Below the pieces are notes generated by a model, which worked only from the letters and a program-made list of their open reading frames with translations, did not search any database and was not told the origin of the DNA. Of a stretch of DNA of 64,000 nucleotides, positions 36,301-48,300 are shown one piece after another (the stretch's first letter is position 1; each line of letters opens with the position of its first letter). The position numbers were made by a program, and so were the translations under genes. Origin of the DNA: Echinococcus granulosus (Eukaryota > Platyhelminthes > Cestoda > Cyclophyllidea > Taeniidae); assembly GCF_000524195.1 (NCBI RefSeq), contig NW_020170542.1, positions 52,678-116,677 on the forward strand. The letters are read 5' to 3'.

Positions 36301-39300
36301 AATAGACAAGGGCTGTGCAAAAATGCATGTCATGTGACCAGTGTCTGGTATGTTGGCTGCAGAAGTGTTTCATAAGGCAAAGGCTAACACAAAATTTGTC
36401 ACTTATATTTTGTGAATAAAAAGTGCGTTGGATCTGCTTTTATTCTTAGTCACTAACAATTTTAAATTCTAAGGAGTAGGAAACTGATCACAAAAAATTC
36501 TGCGCGCCATTTATCGAAACAATGACGAAATCCCCCAATGTAAGTAGCTCAAAATGTAAAATATTATCCAAAATATACAGTACTTTTTCAAAAATCTGAC
36601 AAGATCTGAACTCACGTAGCTATTTGATGAAGAACAAAGTAGTGCTTTTCTATATTTGACCATCTTGGTGTAATCGTTCGTGGAGACAGTTTTTCTGAAA
36701 AGGGAAATGAGTCGATCAAAAAGGAGTTTATTCTATATGCTCACAACTCAGAAGTGATCTCACTGGATGCTGTCAATGGAATATGCCAGACATGTAACTT
36801 TTCAAAAATCAAATGGCATAAAATTCTCTACCAGAGGCTTGGAGGAAAATCAAACTCTACAGCCTAAATATGACATTAACACCTGCACTTCCAGAAAGCA
36901 CAAGTCACAACTACGATGTCAAGCTTGGATAAGAAAAGTGGAGCGTCACTTCTCTGTGACAATGGCAGCAAATGTGTCGAAAGATAGATCTAACCTAAGA
37001 AAACAATTTTCTTTTGAATCTTTTCATGCATAAATTAATGTTCTTCGTTATTATTTCATTATATGTGAATAAATCAACCAGTTTTCAATACAGTTTCGAT
37101 TTTACCCACCGTAAGGCACGATGTGCGCTCAGTCATTTCATGAGATCAAACTATTACAGCTGTTAAAATTGATGTGTCGGATTTTGACCTCTCCATATTG
37201 GTTCCAGCTTACTTTATCTGCGGAAACTTTGGTATCAACTTCTCAAGTCATTCCATCACTTGGCGGTTACAGCATCGATAGCCATTAAGAGCGAATGGCC
37301 TATCTTCCGAGCCATCACCGAAGTAAAAGAGAAACTAGGACCGGACTTGTGGTGTCAGAGCTATAGATTCCCAAAAAATGCTTGATCGAGTCGGTCACTT
37401 TATGATTAACGATAACTCAGACCACCTTTACCTTCAATCCTCACGATACAACTAGTCTGAGCTCTTCCCGCAGGATTCTCCGCGATCATCGTGTAGAGGC
37501 CCGCGTCTTGAAAAACGCACCTCTCCACACGCAAGGAGGCGTCTACAGTCAACTCGCCGAGTTCCGCTTCTCTTTCGTTTGCGGAAAAATCGAGTTGAGC
37601 CACAGAACTCGTCTCTCCACCAATCCACGTGCGGTGCGAGGAAGTAAGACGCTTGGAATCCCGAGTCCATGTGATTCTGGCCGCTGGCACGGCGTCAACA
37701 CAGCAGGGTAGTAGAAGGGTATGGTGCACAGACAATGTTACTATTGGTAAAGGAACTTCCGTGATCACTGGTGCGTCTGAAAATGACGAGAAGGAAAATC
37801 AGTAGAAAGTGGAACTAATTTTTAACCATTGGCCTAGATGGAGTAAGAAATGCGATCTGTACAGAATTCGTGAGTGGTCGTAGATCACCATCAGAAGGTG
37901 GCAGTTTTATCCGCGACTCCTATTAGTGGGGAAATTCTTTCAATGAGTCGTTCGATAAACGAACAGTTTCCCTGATAGCTTTAAGATATAAAATAAAATG
38001 ATTTTTTGAAGTTACCTCATACAATTTTTCTTGAAATCTAAAAAGTTAATCCACTGAGGTTCAAATTCGGGAAAAATTAACCGAATGCTTATTTAACATT
38101 AATCGGGTTGAATTTGATATTTTCTAGTTTAAAAAGTAGTCAAATTTCCCTTGAAATATTACCCTCACTTATGTAATCACCGTTACACTATGGCCACTTT
38201 CTAACAAGAAGCAAGCTTGCTAGTTCCACTACCATAAAAGCCTTGTCTCTAGAAGAGAAAAATTCGGTGGAGTGACTAAATTTGGTCCTCTCCTGCTGAC
38301 TCACCGGCCCTAACCACTCGGAACTCCTTAACAGTAGTGCCGAAATTGTTAACGGCCTTGCAAGTGTATGTTCCAAAGTCGCGTTCGTCGAGATCGAAGA
38401 GTCGCAGTTGGGCCGACTTTCCACCGCCAGTCACGTGCTGGAAGTAGCCCGACGGAAATTGCTCGTGCTCTATAAAGAAAGAAAACATTATTAATAGTTA
38501 CACATCTCCCTTTTAAATCGAAGTTATCATCTTCTGACTTAGGTAAGACACCACAAGTTAGACATGCTCCTTTTAAATGTCTCGTTCAATTTAAAAGAAC
38601 AAATGAATAATCACTATAGGCGCTTGGGTTACCTTAGGGCCCAAAAAATAAATTAAATAAAAGACGTGCCCTCCAATATGCCTTTCAGATGACCTAGGAG
38701 AAAATGCATGTCTTGTGTAAGCGTGACCATCAATGGTGGTCGTATACCATTCCATTGAATCTAAAGCAACACTTTACTACTACTTAAAAAGCAGCTAGAA
38801 CAATGCACATTATTTACACGGAGGATGTTTAAGTCCAACCGGGCTTTAAATTTTTCATATTTAAACTACATTGTATTGCTTACCACGTGTGGTGGTAATC
38901 GAGGTGTGTGCGTGATAATCGGCACGCATATCGTGGACCTATTCAGCCACCATACATCAAGGGAGCATGTGTGCACGCAAAAATGGTACAAGGATAATGG
39001 TAAAGCTTCTTGTGATTGAAAATGTTAAAGTCAAACTCGCGGTTGTCCGCTAATCAAGGAGCCCTTAATTGCGCTTTTCAAGGTAATAGCACCCTCAGCA
39101 GTAAGCAGTTTGAATGATGTACATGTTTAAAAGACGGCCACATGTCTGAACCTTAACGGCAACTCTGGCAATTTCTGCAAACATTCACCCATCCTATGCA
39201 ACGCCAGCCTCATCATGTACGTCTAATCAAAGCATAAATTATCATCACCCTAAGATGGTTCAACTGTACTAAAAAGGAATTCTCTGCCGAAGTATGCCTA

Positions 39301-42300
39301 ATGGCCATAGAATACCAAAGTAAGCTTACGAATAAAAAGGGCATTGTATTAAAAAGTACAGATTCCACACAGTGGACTTCATTTTGCAAATATCAATGAA
39401 AATATCAGCCAGTCCTGCTTCTATGTGAATACTAACCGTGCCTTGTGCTTTAATAAAGATCTTAGCTTGAAGAATAAATAACAAGAGGATTTAAACGCTC
39501 CAAATCTTCTCTATACTAACCTAAGGGAGATAGGTTTTGTTCGGTGAGTATAGCTCCCTGTCCCCACCAAAAATAACTTCATTTCCACCCATTATCTAGA
39601 AAATCTTCACAGTTTTGGCCACTCAGCCTTTTTGTAGGACTGCGATAAATGTCTTCTGCATATACTTGTGACAAAATGCTCTCTTATTACAATCCTCTAA
39701 TACCGCGTTATACATCGACTGAGATCAAGAAAAGGGTTAGAAAATTTAGTTACTTCAAGTCTTCAAGGGAAGAAAAATCAGCGTTTTAGCCCAATTTCAA
39801 TGAAAATACATTTAAAACTCAAGAAAATTTACAGTCGTGCTTAAAGAGTCACCTCTTTGAATACCTAGGAAATTTTCTTTTGTCACAGCATATCTTACAA
39901 TAGATATTACATGATGCGACTTTGATTCCAGCGGATAAACTGAACGATTTCCACTGGTATCAAAATCATAAATTATCTTCCTGCGTAAACAAGTGCACCG
40001 TGTCATAAGGGGTGCTTAACCGATGCGTAAAGACTGTCAACAAGGGCAATTAATTATTCAAGCCAAAAACGGAAGAAATTCGACGTATGTAGACATACTG
40101 GGAACATCTGGAATCTCCTGGTAGTTGAAGAACCAGATGAACTGCACCAGATTCTTCAGGTTGATGGAAGTGAGAGTGCATCGAAGGTCCAAGTCTCCAC
40201 CACACGGAACGTAGACGACTTCAGGCGAAGGATTTTCAAACTGCGGTGGTACTAAAGACGAGACATTAATAAATACGTCGCTTTTCAGGATTGGCTATTC
40301 CCATTGGCAATGTGGTGATAGGGCCTGACCATGTGGTCTTTGGTTCAACGTCACTTTGGGCTACCAGTAAAATTTATTTTCGGGCTACTGTCCAGCAAGA
40401 CCGATGGTTGCATGATTTTGAAGTACAACTCGAGATTATTTTTGTAAAATCCTTGTTTTATTAACAATTTTAAAGGTTATCCTATTGCCCGCGCAAAAGT
40501 GTACGTGGGAATAATGATAAGCATGGTCAAGTGGATCTGTTAAAACTGCACGAATTTCAGCCAATCGTAAAACGCACGTTCGCAGTCTTCTTTGTATAAA
40601 AACTTGGTAATTTACATGCCATTCCAATCGAAAGCTGAACTAACTAAATTATTTCCAAAGTAACTGGGCTGACATTAATTTGTCTGAATTTCTTTGAAAT
40701 TCATGCCTAGCACATGAGGAAATGATTCCACAAACTTCAAAATGATCCACAGTATTGAAGATTGCTGGTATTAATGACTTACTAGAGTCGTAGGAACTGC
40801 TCAGGCTACTGTAGTTGCCCATAGACTGACTTGAGTCTAAAAGAGGGAACAAGTTACGTCATAAGATAATAACAAGATGGTGCCAGACTGTTTCACTAAC
40901 TCAACTCCATTTTTTAAAGCACTGCTAAAACTACGAAAATAAATGGAAGATTTGAGTCAGTAAAAAAAATATACAAATTTCCAGTGAAAAATCTAGCATT
41001 TATTCCGATTCAAACGACTAACGCAGACATAGAATGGATGATACAGTTTCTACGTGTAAAACAGGGCCATCCAATTTCATGACGTTTTATGGTAATCGCA
41101 TATTTCATCTTTAATAGCTCACTACATCCAAGAATCAAAAAAGAGATCTTTATTATTAAATAATCCTGGAAAAACATTCACTTCTAGCCCGTGATTTCCG
41201 CTTCCTCGTAGGTTGACTGGGTTCACCCCGACCAAAGTTAGTCACTGCTACAACACGAAGCACATACTCCTGCGTAGGATCTAGACCCTCTAGGGAACAT
41301 CGGGGTTGCTTCAGTCCCCCTCGAAAGACCTCCCACTCATCTAAGGCACTTCCAGAGGCCACTCGACGCATCTGCACTTCATAAGTGAAGGGCGTCAAGG
41401 TCTGAGTGAGATTATAAACCTTTGGTGTCTGCCAACGCATTTCCGGAGGTTCACGACCCTCAAGAATTCCCATGGCCTCTCGCACCGTTGGAACCACAAA
41501 GGAAAGATCAGGAATCACTAAAAGAGAGGTACCGGAAATTTTACGATTAGTTGAATAGATCTTAAAAGCTAAATACAGCGTTTCACGAGTCAGCACTCAC
41601 CAACTTGAGCATCCACGTGAGTTGCACGAGAGGGTAGACCTACACCAAACTGATTTAGGCCAACAACGCGAAAAGAATAAGGCAGAAGAGGATTCACTTT
41701 ATCCCATGAGAAGACAGGTGATGAAAGTCCTGTGGCAATTTTCTCCCATTCCTTCCTGTTACCACACACAGCCTAAAAGGAGAATGGGTTAGTCTTACAT
41801 GATGCGCCTATTTATGACGTTTCAAGCAATATATGTTTGGGTAGAAAATTCAGAGACACCCGCAATTTACTGAAAATCATTCTCCAAACGGTGAGCTTTA
41901 GCTGACTGAGGAAGTAACAGATGATGGGAAAGAAGCGAGCGCTCTATTCTTTGCGCAAATTCACATATTAATGTGGTTTTAATGTAACGATGATTAGTTT
42001 AGCAGTAAAATAAGAATCACGAAGGTAAGAGCTGGAACTTTCCATTCTTTCAAGGGCTGACCTTCAAAATAATGGCGTAGATATATACTACCGCTGCTTA
42101 CACCACTTTCTGCAGCCCTTTCACAAATCACTTGCAGATTCGATGTTATTTAACAAGCTTCAGCTCTGAAGTGAGAAGGAAGAGAAATGAAGGCTTACCT
42201 CAATATCAAATGTGAGGTGTTCTTCCAAACTATGTGGTAGTGTAGAGGCCAGGACATGACTGCTAAAGAAACCTCCCAGATTCTCCTCAGGATAGGAAAT

Positions 42301-45300
42301 TTGATACTCATCCACTTTGCTCACATCCACCTTGGCCTTGTGGTAGGAGAGATCGGGTGCCAGTTCAGCTTTAAAGAGATTACATAATTTTTTTGACGTT
42401 TAGACTCATGAAAGGTAAACAAGGGCAGTATAATTCTACATACCGGTTGGATTAGAAAAGTTTCATAAATTTAATCGGTTAAGAGTAAAAGCTTGTAGAA
42501 ATCTGACTCAAAATTTATTTTACGCGCAGTCTCCATTTATCCTGGCTTTTAGCTGCTATGAAGCGGATTCCAGGTGGTTTAGAAGTCTGTACTATGTACA
42601 GTTGTGTTTAGCTTAATTTAGAGATCATTTTGCGAACAATTTTATATCCACTAGAAAAAACTGACTAAAACAATATCCGGATTTTGTTAAAATTGCAATT
42701 TATGCTTAAATCCAGATGATCCAGTCATTTAGAGTAACGGGTCACCACTTTTAAATGAGTAAAATCTGAAAAATTCGTCCTACTCAATTTTAAAGATCCA
42801 CCACCTTGCTTAGAGCTGATCCGGGGCAGCTTGATCATGTTTCTTGATAGCTCCCAATTCTGCACACTTGATGGACATTTTCTGAGATGTCATTATTTCC
42901 TACGTATTTTAAGCGAAGTCCAGACCTGCGTAAGGGAGCTTTTCGTGATTAGGAAGTGGTCCTATCGTCTTCTCGACAGGTATAACTGGCTAAAACAATA
43001 TTTGAAACATTTAATCGCATGAATTGGTAGTTTGTTTCTTGAAAATTTCAGTCTTCACTTAATCGGGAAAGTGTTTTTGCAGATGTAATCTTTCATAAAA
43101 CAAGAGAATGTCGTATTTCCGAAGTATTCTATCAATTAACACATTTCGTATGCACAAATTCAAAGGTATTTTTTTAAGAAATTGAATATTTAGATTGGTT
43201 AAACAAATTTTGGGAATAAATCGCTCAAAAAATCACCACTCTCTTGTAAAAACGGAGATACGAAGGTTCTTCAAAGGAAATGCCAGATTTAAGCGTAAAG
43301 TTCACAAGGAGGTCGTTATGAAACTTACCAGTCTTTACGTTGATCCTCACAGGTCTACTCGGGGCACAGGGCTGATTGTTCAGGAAGGCAATGACTCGAT
43401 ATTCATTCCCGTACATCTCCTTGGGACAGTCACGCAGTGTCACCTTGCCCGTCAACTCATCCTGCAAACTCTCGACAGTTGCCACGGGATACCAGCCTGA
43501 GGAGAAGGCGTCCCGACGCTCCACGCAGTAACGGACAAGACCATGTAAATCTGCGTTCTCCTCGTAGCCGCTGTCACCCATTCCACGCGCCGCAGTGGGA
43601 GAAGAAGATACTACTCGACGTCCCATCGATTCCAACGCGTCGATGGCTTCGTCCCCTAGACGCCAGCGCAGAAAAACCGAACGAGGGGCCACTATCAGAA
43701 CCTTCAAGTCTTCCACGCAGCTGAAATAAGACAGAAATTTGACAGATAAAGCAGGTTTAGAAAGCCAAAGCCCAAAATTTTTCCTATATCTCACCCTTGA
43801 AGCTCTGACAGCCGTTTGGGAATGTGGACAGCTGGCACTTCTACCTCCGGTCCCTCACCGAATCGATTGATTGGTATGACTCGGTATCGAAGAGTGACAC
43901 CGCCCATCGGCGTCTTGTGTTCAAAGAACGTTTTTGAGGAACCTATCACAGTGCCAATTTCACGCCACAATCCATGGTTCTCCTGAACCTCCACGCGATA
44001 GGAAATTACCTGTGGGGTGAAAAACACCCCAGGCTCCAACTGTTCCTCCAAAATTCTCTCTCCCTCGGTTTGACCGGAATGATTCCAGTCAAGGCGTACA
44101 GAGAAGGCCTCGCCTTTTTCTTTCGGCTGGAAGACACGGGCTCGCAGACCTTCCACAGGCGATGGAAGAAGTTGGCGCTTCGAGGGTAGTCGCACCTGTC
44201 TGTAGGCATTCAACCACCCGAAAACTGAACCATTGTTCGTCAGAGCTAGAAGCCTAATCCGTTGTTCAGCAGAGGAATGGAGAGGTAGATCTAGGCAGTA
44301 AGAGTCGCCGAGAATAGGTTGAGACCGAGGTCCAACTGGCTCCCACAAGCCTTCAGGTTCAGTAGTATAACCGATGGGCATCACAGCATATTCCATACGG
44401 TATTTGCCATGTAGATTGCCATCTCTACAGCGAAAAGTTTCATCCCATTTCAGACTAACTCCATTCTCGATATCCGTGGAGGTGAGCCACAGCGGAGACC
44501 TTTCTTCACCATCTAAAGGCGCAACTATTGGAAGAGAGAATAGTGCTTCACCCGAACGAGTTAGTTTCTCTGTCTCCGAGTCTGTTTGTTTCGGTAGACC
44601 GAAATTGGTAAGTCGCAGAGATTTTGTGGGTAGGGTCGAGCCGTAGTCATTTCGACAAACAACTCGAATCTCCGGACTCTGTGAGGTGGGAGTAGATGCC
44701 TCTTGAACAGCTCGCACGATATATCCTGGAAGCTTGTAGACTGTTGTGTCGACAATGCAGTCGTCTACCATACGCCAGGGTCCAGTTCGTCCCTTCTTCC
44801 ATTCTAATGTGTAGATGGGTTTCAAGCCACTGACACAGTCGTCGCAGTATTCCGGAAGATAGGCCTCTTTCCAATGTAACATGAGTCCTGGATAAGCACT
44901 CTTCTCGGAGCAACTAACATCTGGTCTAATAACGGATACCCATGGTGGATCTATCGCAAAATCTGGAATTAAGTGCTCCACTGGAAGGTTAGCAATGGCC
45001 GTGGCGCATGGTTCAGAGGTTCCAAACTCATTGTAAGCCCGAACACGCACCAGTGTAGAGACTCCAGGTTTTAAGTGATAGGTGTAAGTTTTATCTTTCA
45101 GCCCCGAGGCTACTGGCTTCCAGTCACCTCTTGTGCCCTCCCGCACCTCTACAATGTAGGAGACGTTGGAGGGTGCTCCGCCAGAAGGACCAGACCACGT
45201 GATCATGACTGAGGTTAGATCCACATTAGAGATGACAGGTTTGACGCCAGTCATATTTGGCACACAGGCACGAGGTGGGATTTTGAGTACGGGCTGAGAA

Positions 45301-48300
45301 GGCGGGCCCGTTCCAAGAGCATTTTCAGCGTGGACACGCAACTGAATAGGCTGGAGAGGTGTAGCAATGGTATGTGGAAGGGTGGCACGAGTGGTTTGTA
45401 GACCAGTAAGCACAGGACTCCAGAAATAACCGTTATCTTTGGACATTTCCACGGTGTAGACCATATCACTAGGTTCTTCTTGGGACACTGGACTCCAACG
45501 AATCGTCAGCTCGGTTGGAGTTGCGCTTTCAACCATTAGACCTTCTGGAGCTGTTCTAGGAAGACCTGAAAATTAAAGGTAGGCTGTTTAATGGATATCT
45601 TGAGCAGAAATAATCTTAGAAGGATGACATTTCGATTCGCTTACCATATCGTGGCGGCCGGATTCTGCTTGTTTCTACCTCAGTCTCCTCAATAGGTTCA
45701 TTCGTGCCTAAATAAGTTCCTCATAGGATAGTAATATAGAAGTTAACTCGAGCTTTTGTATTATTTGGAGGAAACGTACCATCAACGGAAATCTTTGCAG
45801 AGGTCTGAGTTTTTCCCAGTTCGTTAACAGCACTGCAGATATAAGTTCCACGATCTCTAGGTTCAACGGAAAAGATCTTCAGTGTGGAGGTGTTGTCATA
45901 GCTTCGAACTCGGTGATGATAGTCAGATTCCACAAGTTCTCCATTGTGTCGCCTACAAGACGAGGAGAATCATCACCTTCGGTGCAAATGATAGCGAAAT
46001 AACAGTCACCTCCAGCTCACCAGAAAAAGTGTGGAATGGGATCACCAACGACACGACAGGTTAGTTCCATGGTTTCACCAGAAGAACAGTCCAAATCTGT
46101 AAGCTTTTTGGTGAACATTGGTGCAATGCCGTGAGAAACATAGGTAGCTCTGAAATTTGCATTAAAATTATTTCAAGAGACGTAATAAAGTAGTATGGTT
46201 TATGGATGCGGTTAGCTGGATTTATTGTGTAACAACGATATTCTGATGAAAGCTGGGTGTTGAATGCATTCCCTACCCACTTCCGAAAAGTTCCTCTTTT
46301 CCTAAATTTCATTTTTAATTTGCTTTGCTATTGTTGATAACTTAAGAAATTTCGGCCGGAAATTTTTTATAACAAACCTAACCATACGAAGAGTATGTTC
46401 AGGGTTTGCCAAATCCGTACCGTTAAAGCACTCAACTAGGCTGAGGACTGCTTTGATATTTGATTGTGAAGTGCGTGTTCATGAATCAAGCAGTTGAAGA
46501 CCGGTGGGATGCGATGGAAAGGCATTTAAAGCATGTTTATAAAGAGCTACTTAAATAGGCATTCAAAGGTTAAGTGCAGTATGCTCTTATTTTGAGTTTA
46601 AGGGCTAGAACATTGATAGCAGTATAACTATAAACTGAAGTCACCAACTGTCACCCAAATGCCGAAAATTACCTACTCAAACATCATGTGATTATTTATT
46701 TTTGATACCATGAGACTTCTCAAATTACTGCGTCTAAGGTGCTTTATCCTACGCCTACTCTTGTCACCATCCCCCTCTGATGGGTTAGTAATCCTTAATG
46801 GTTAGACTGAAACACATTGGCGGGTAAACTAGCCTAAGTATGTTGCATTTTTAGTTTTCGAGATTGTAGCAAACCATATATCGCAATTTTCATTGTCTTT
46901 TTTAACCTTAGGAGCCTTGCTATCGTTGATATGAGCAACTTCATCATTCATATTACCTGATTGTTCCTATCATTTTGAATAAATAAATTTCAAGTGTTCT
47001 GTATTCATTCCAATGGAGATTCTAGCAGACTATCCTTGAAATTAATCGGAACAATATGTAGATTTTAGTGCGTCGAAGTGCATGCACAGAAATAATATGT
47101 AATGGGTTTATGACACATTCAAGGATAGAGCGATTCATACTGTGCTGATAAGTGGTTAGATTAGTTTGCATTAGTCTCACCTGGTTGAGTCAAGGACTAT
47201 GTCAAATTCAGGAGTACTGTGATGCAAAACATGGTAATTAAATAGTGCATTCAGTAATGTGGAGCCATTGTTTAAAAGGAACTCACCGATTCGGTGTGGC
47301 ATGGGGCATAGCTCCGAAGTCCGACTTGCCTCTGACATGACACGACGTCAGCACGGGTTCCCTCCCCTGTCTAGCAGACAATCTGAGCTCGTACTCACCC
47401 AGATGATGCTTGCTAGCAGCAGGGATAGTCAACGCAAAGTAGTTTCCACTATCCCACACCACGTATTCTGAGGTTCTGGACGGCTGAAAGCAACACCATA
47501 GCGACGCGTAACCAGAAGATTCAGTGGGTCTAAACCATCAGGTGTCACTTACGTTGATATCGCGCCCATTCACTGACCATATAGGGGTTAATCCGGGGAG
47601 AGGTTTGGCAATCTCTGCATCCAAAGTGATGGTATCGCCCTCGGACACGCGAATCTCTTTTGGTAACTCCTTGGTGAAAACTGGAGTCTTGGAAAGATCT
47701 GGACATGGGACTGTTTCAGCAGGAAATATCAGGAGTTCTGGGAAGTCAACCTCCCATCCGGTTCCATAGCCTTCCTCATCTGCTGCCTCAGCAAGAGGCT
47801 CCTCCTTAATTGTTGGCAGAGGATTATAAGTGACTGAGTAAAATCCAACATCGTCCAGAGTTACTGCGGGCTTGTGCAGGATCACCGAAGTGTGGTCCTG
47901 ATTCTTCTCCGAGGCTTGAATGGAGAAATCATGCGATGGATCATCTGGTGATAGAAGGACGCCATTGCGGCTCCAGGAAACGGATTCCGGTGGAACTTTG
48001 TCAACTGGCACACTGAGATCTGCGACAAGACTTATGGACTGCCCCTCACATGCTGCAAAACCCAAGGGCTGGCAGAGATTTGGTTGAACTTGCAAAACGT
48101 TCACATTCTCCCCCTCTCCTTTAACCCCCTCTTGGTTCTCCATCCGACCGCGCCGCTCTGCTAGTGCTTTCTTTGCTGGAACGATTTCCACAGGGATGGA
48201 AAGATGCGCTTTGATTGAGCATAAGTCAGTAGGTTCTAAAAACGAACAAAAGCATCCAAGAAAGTGGAAAAATCACAAGGAATTTTAGAGACTAATAAGT

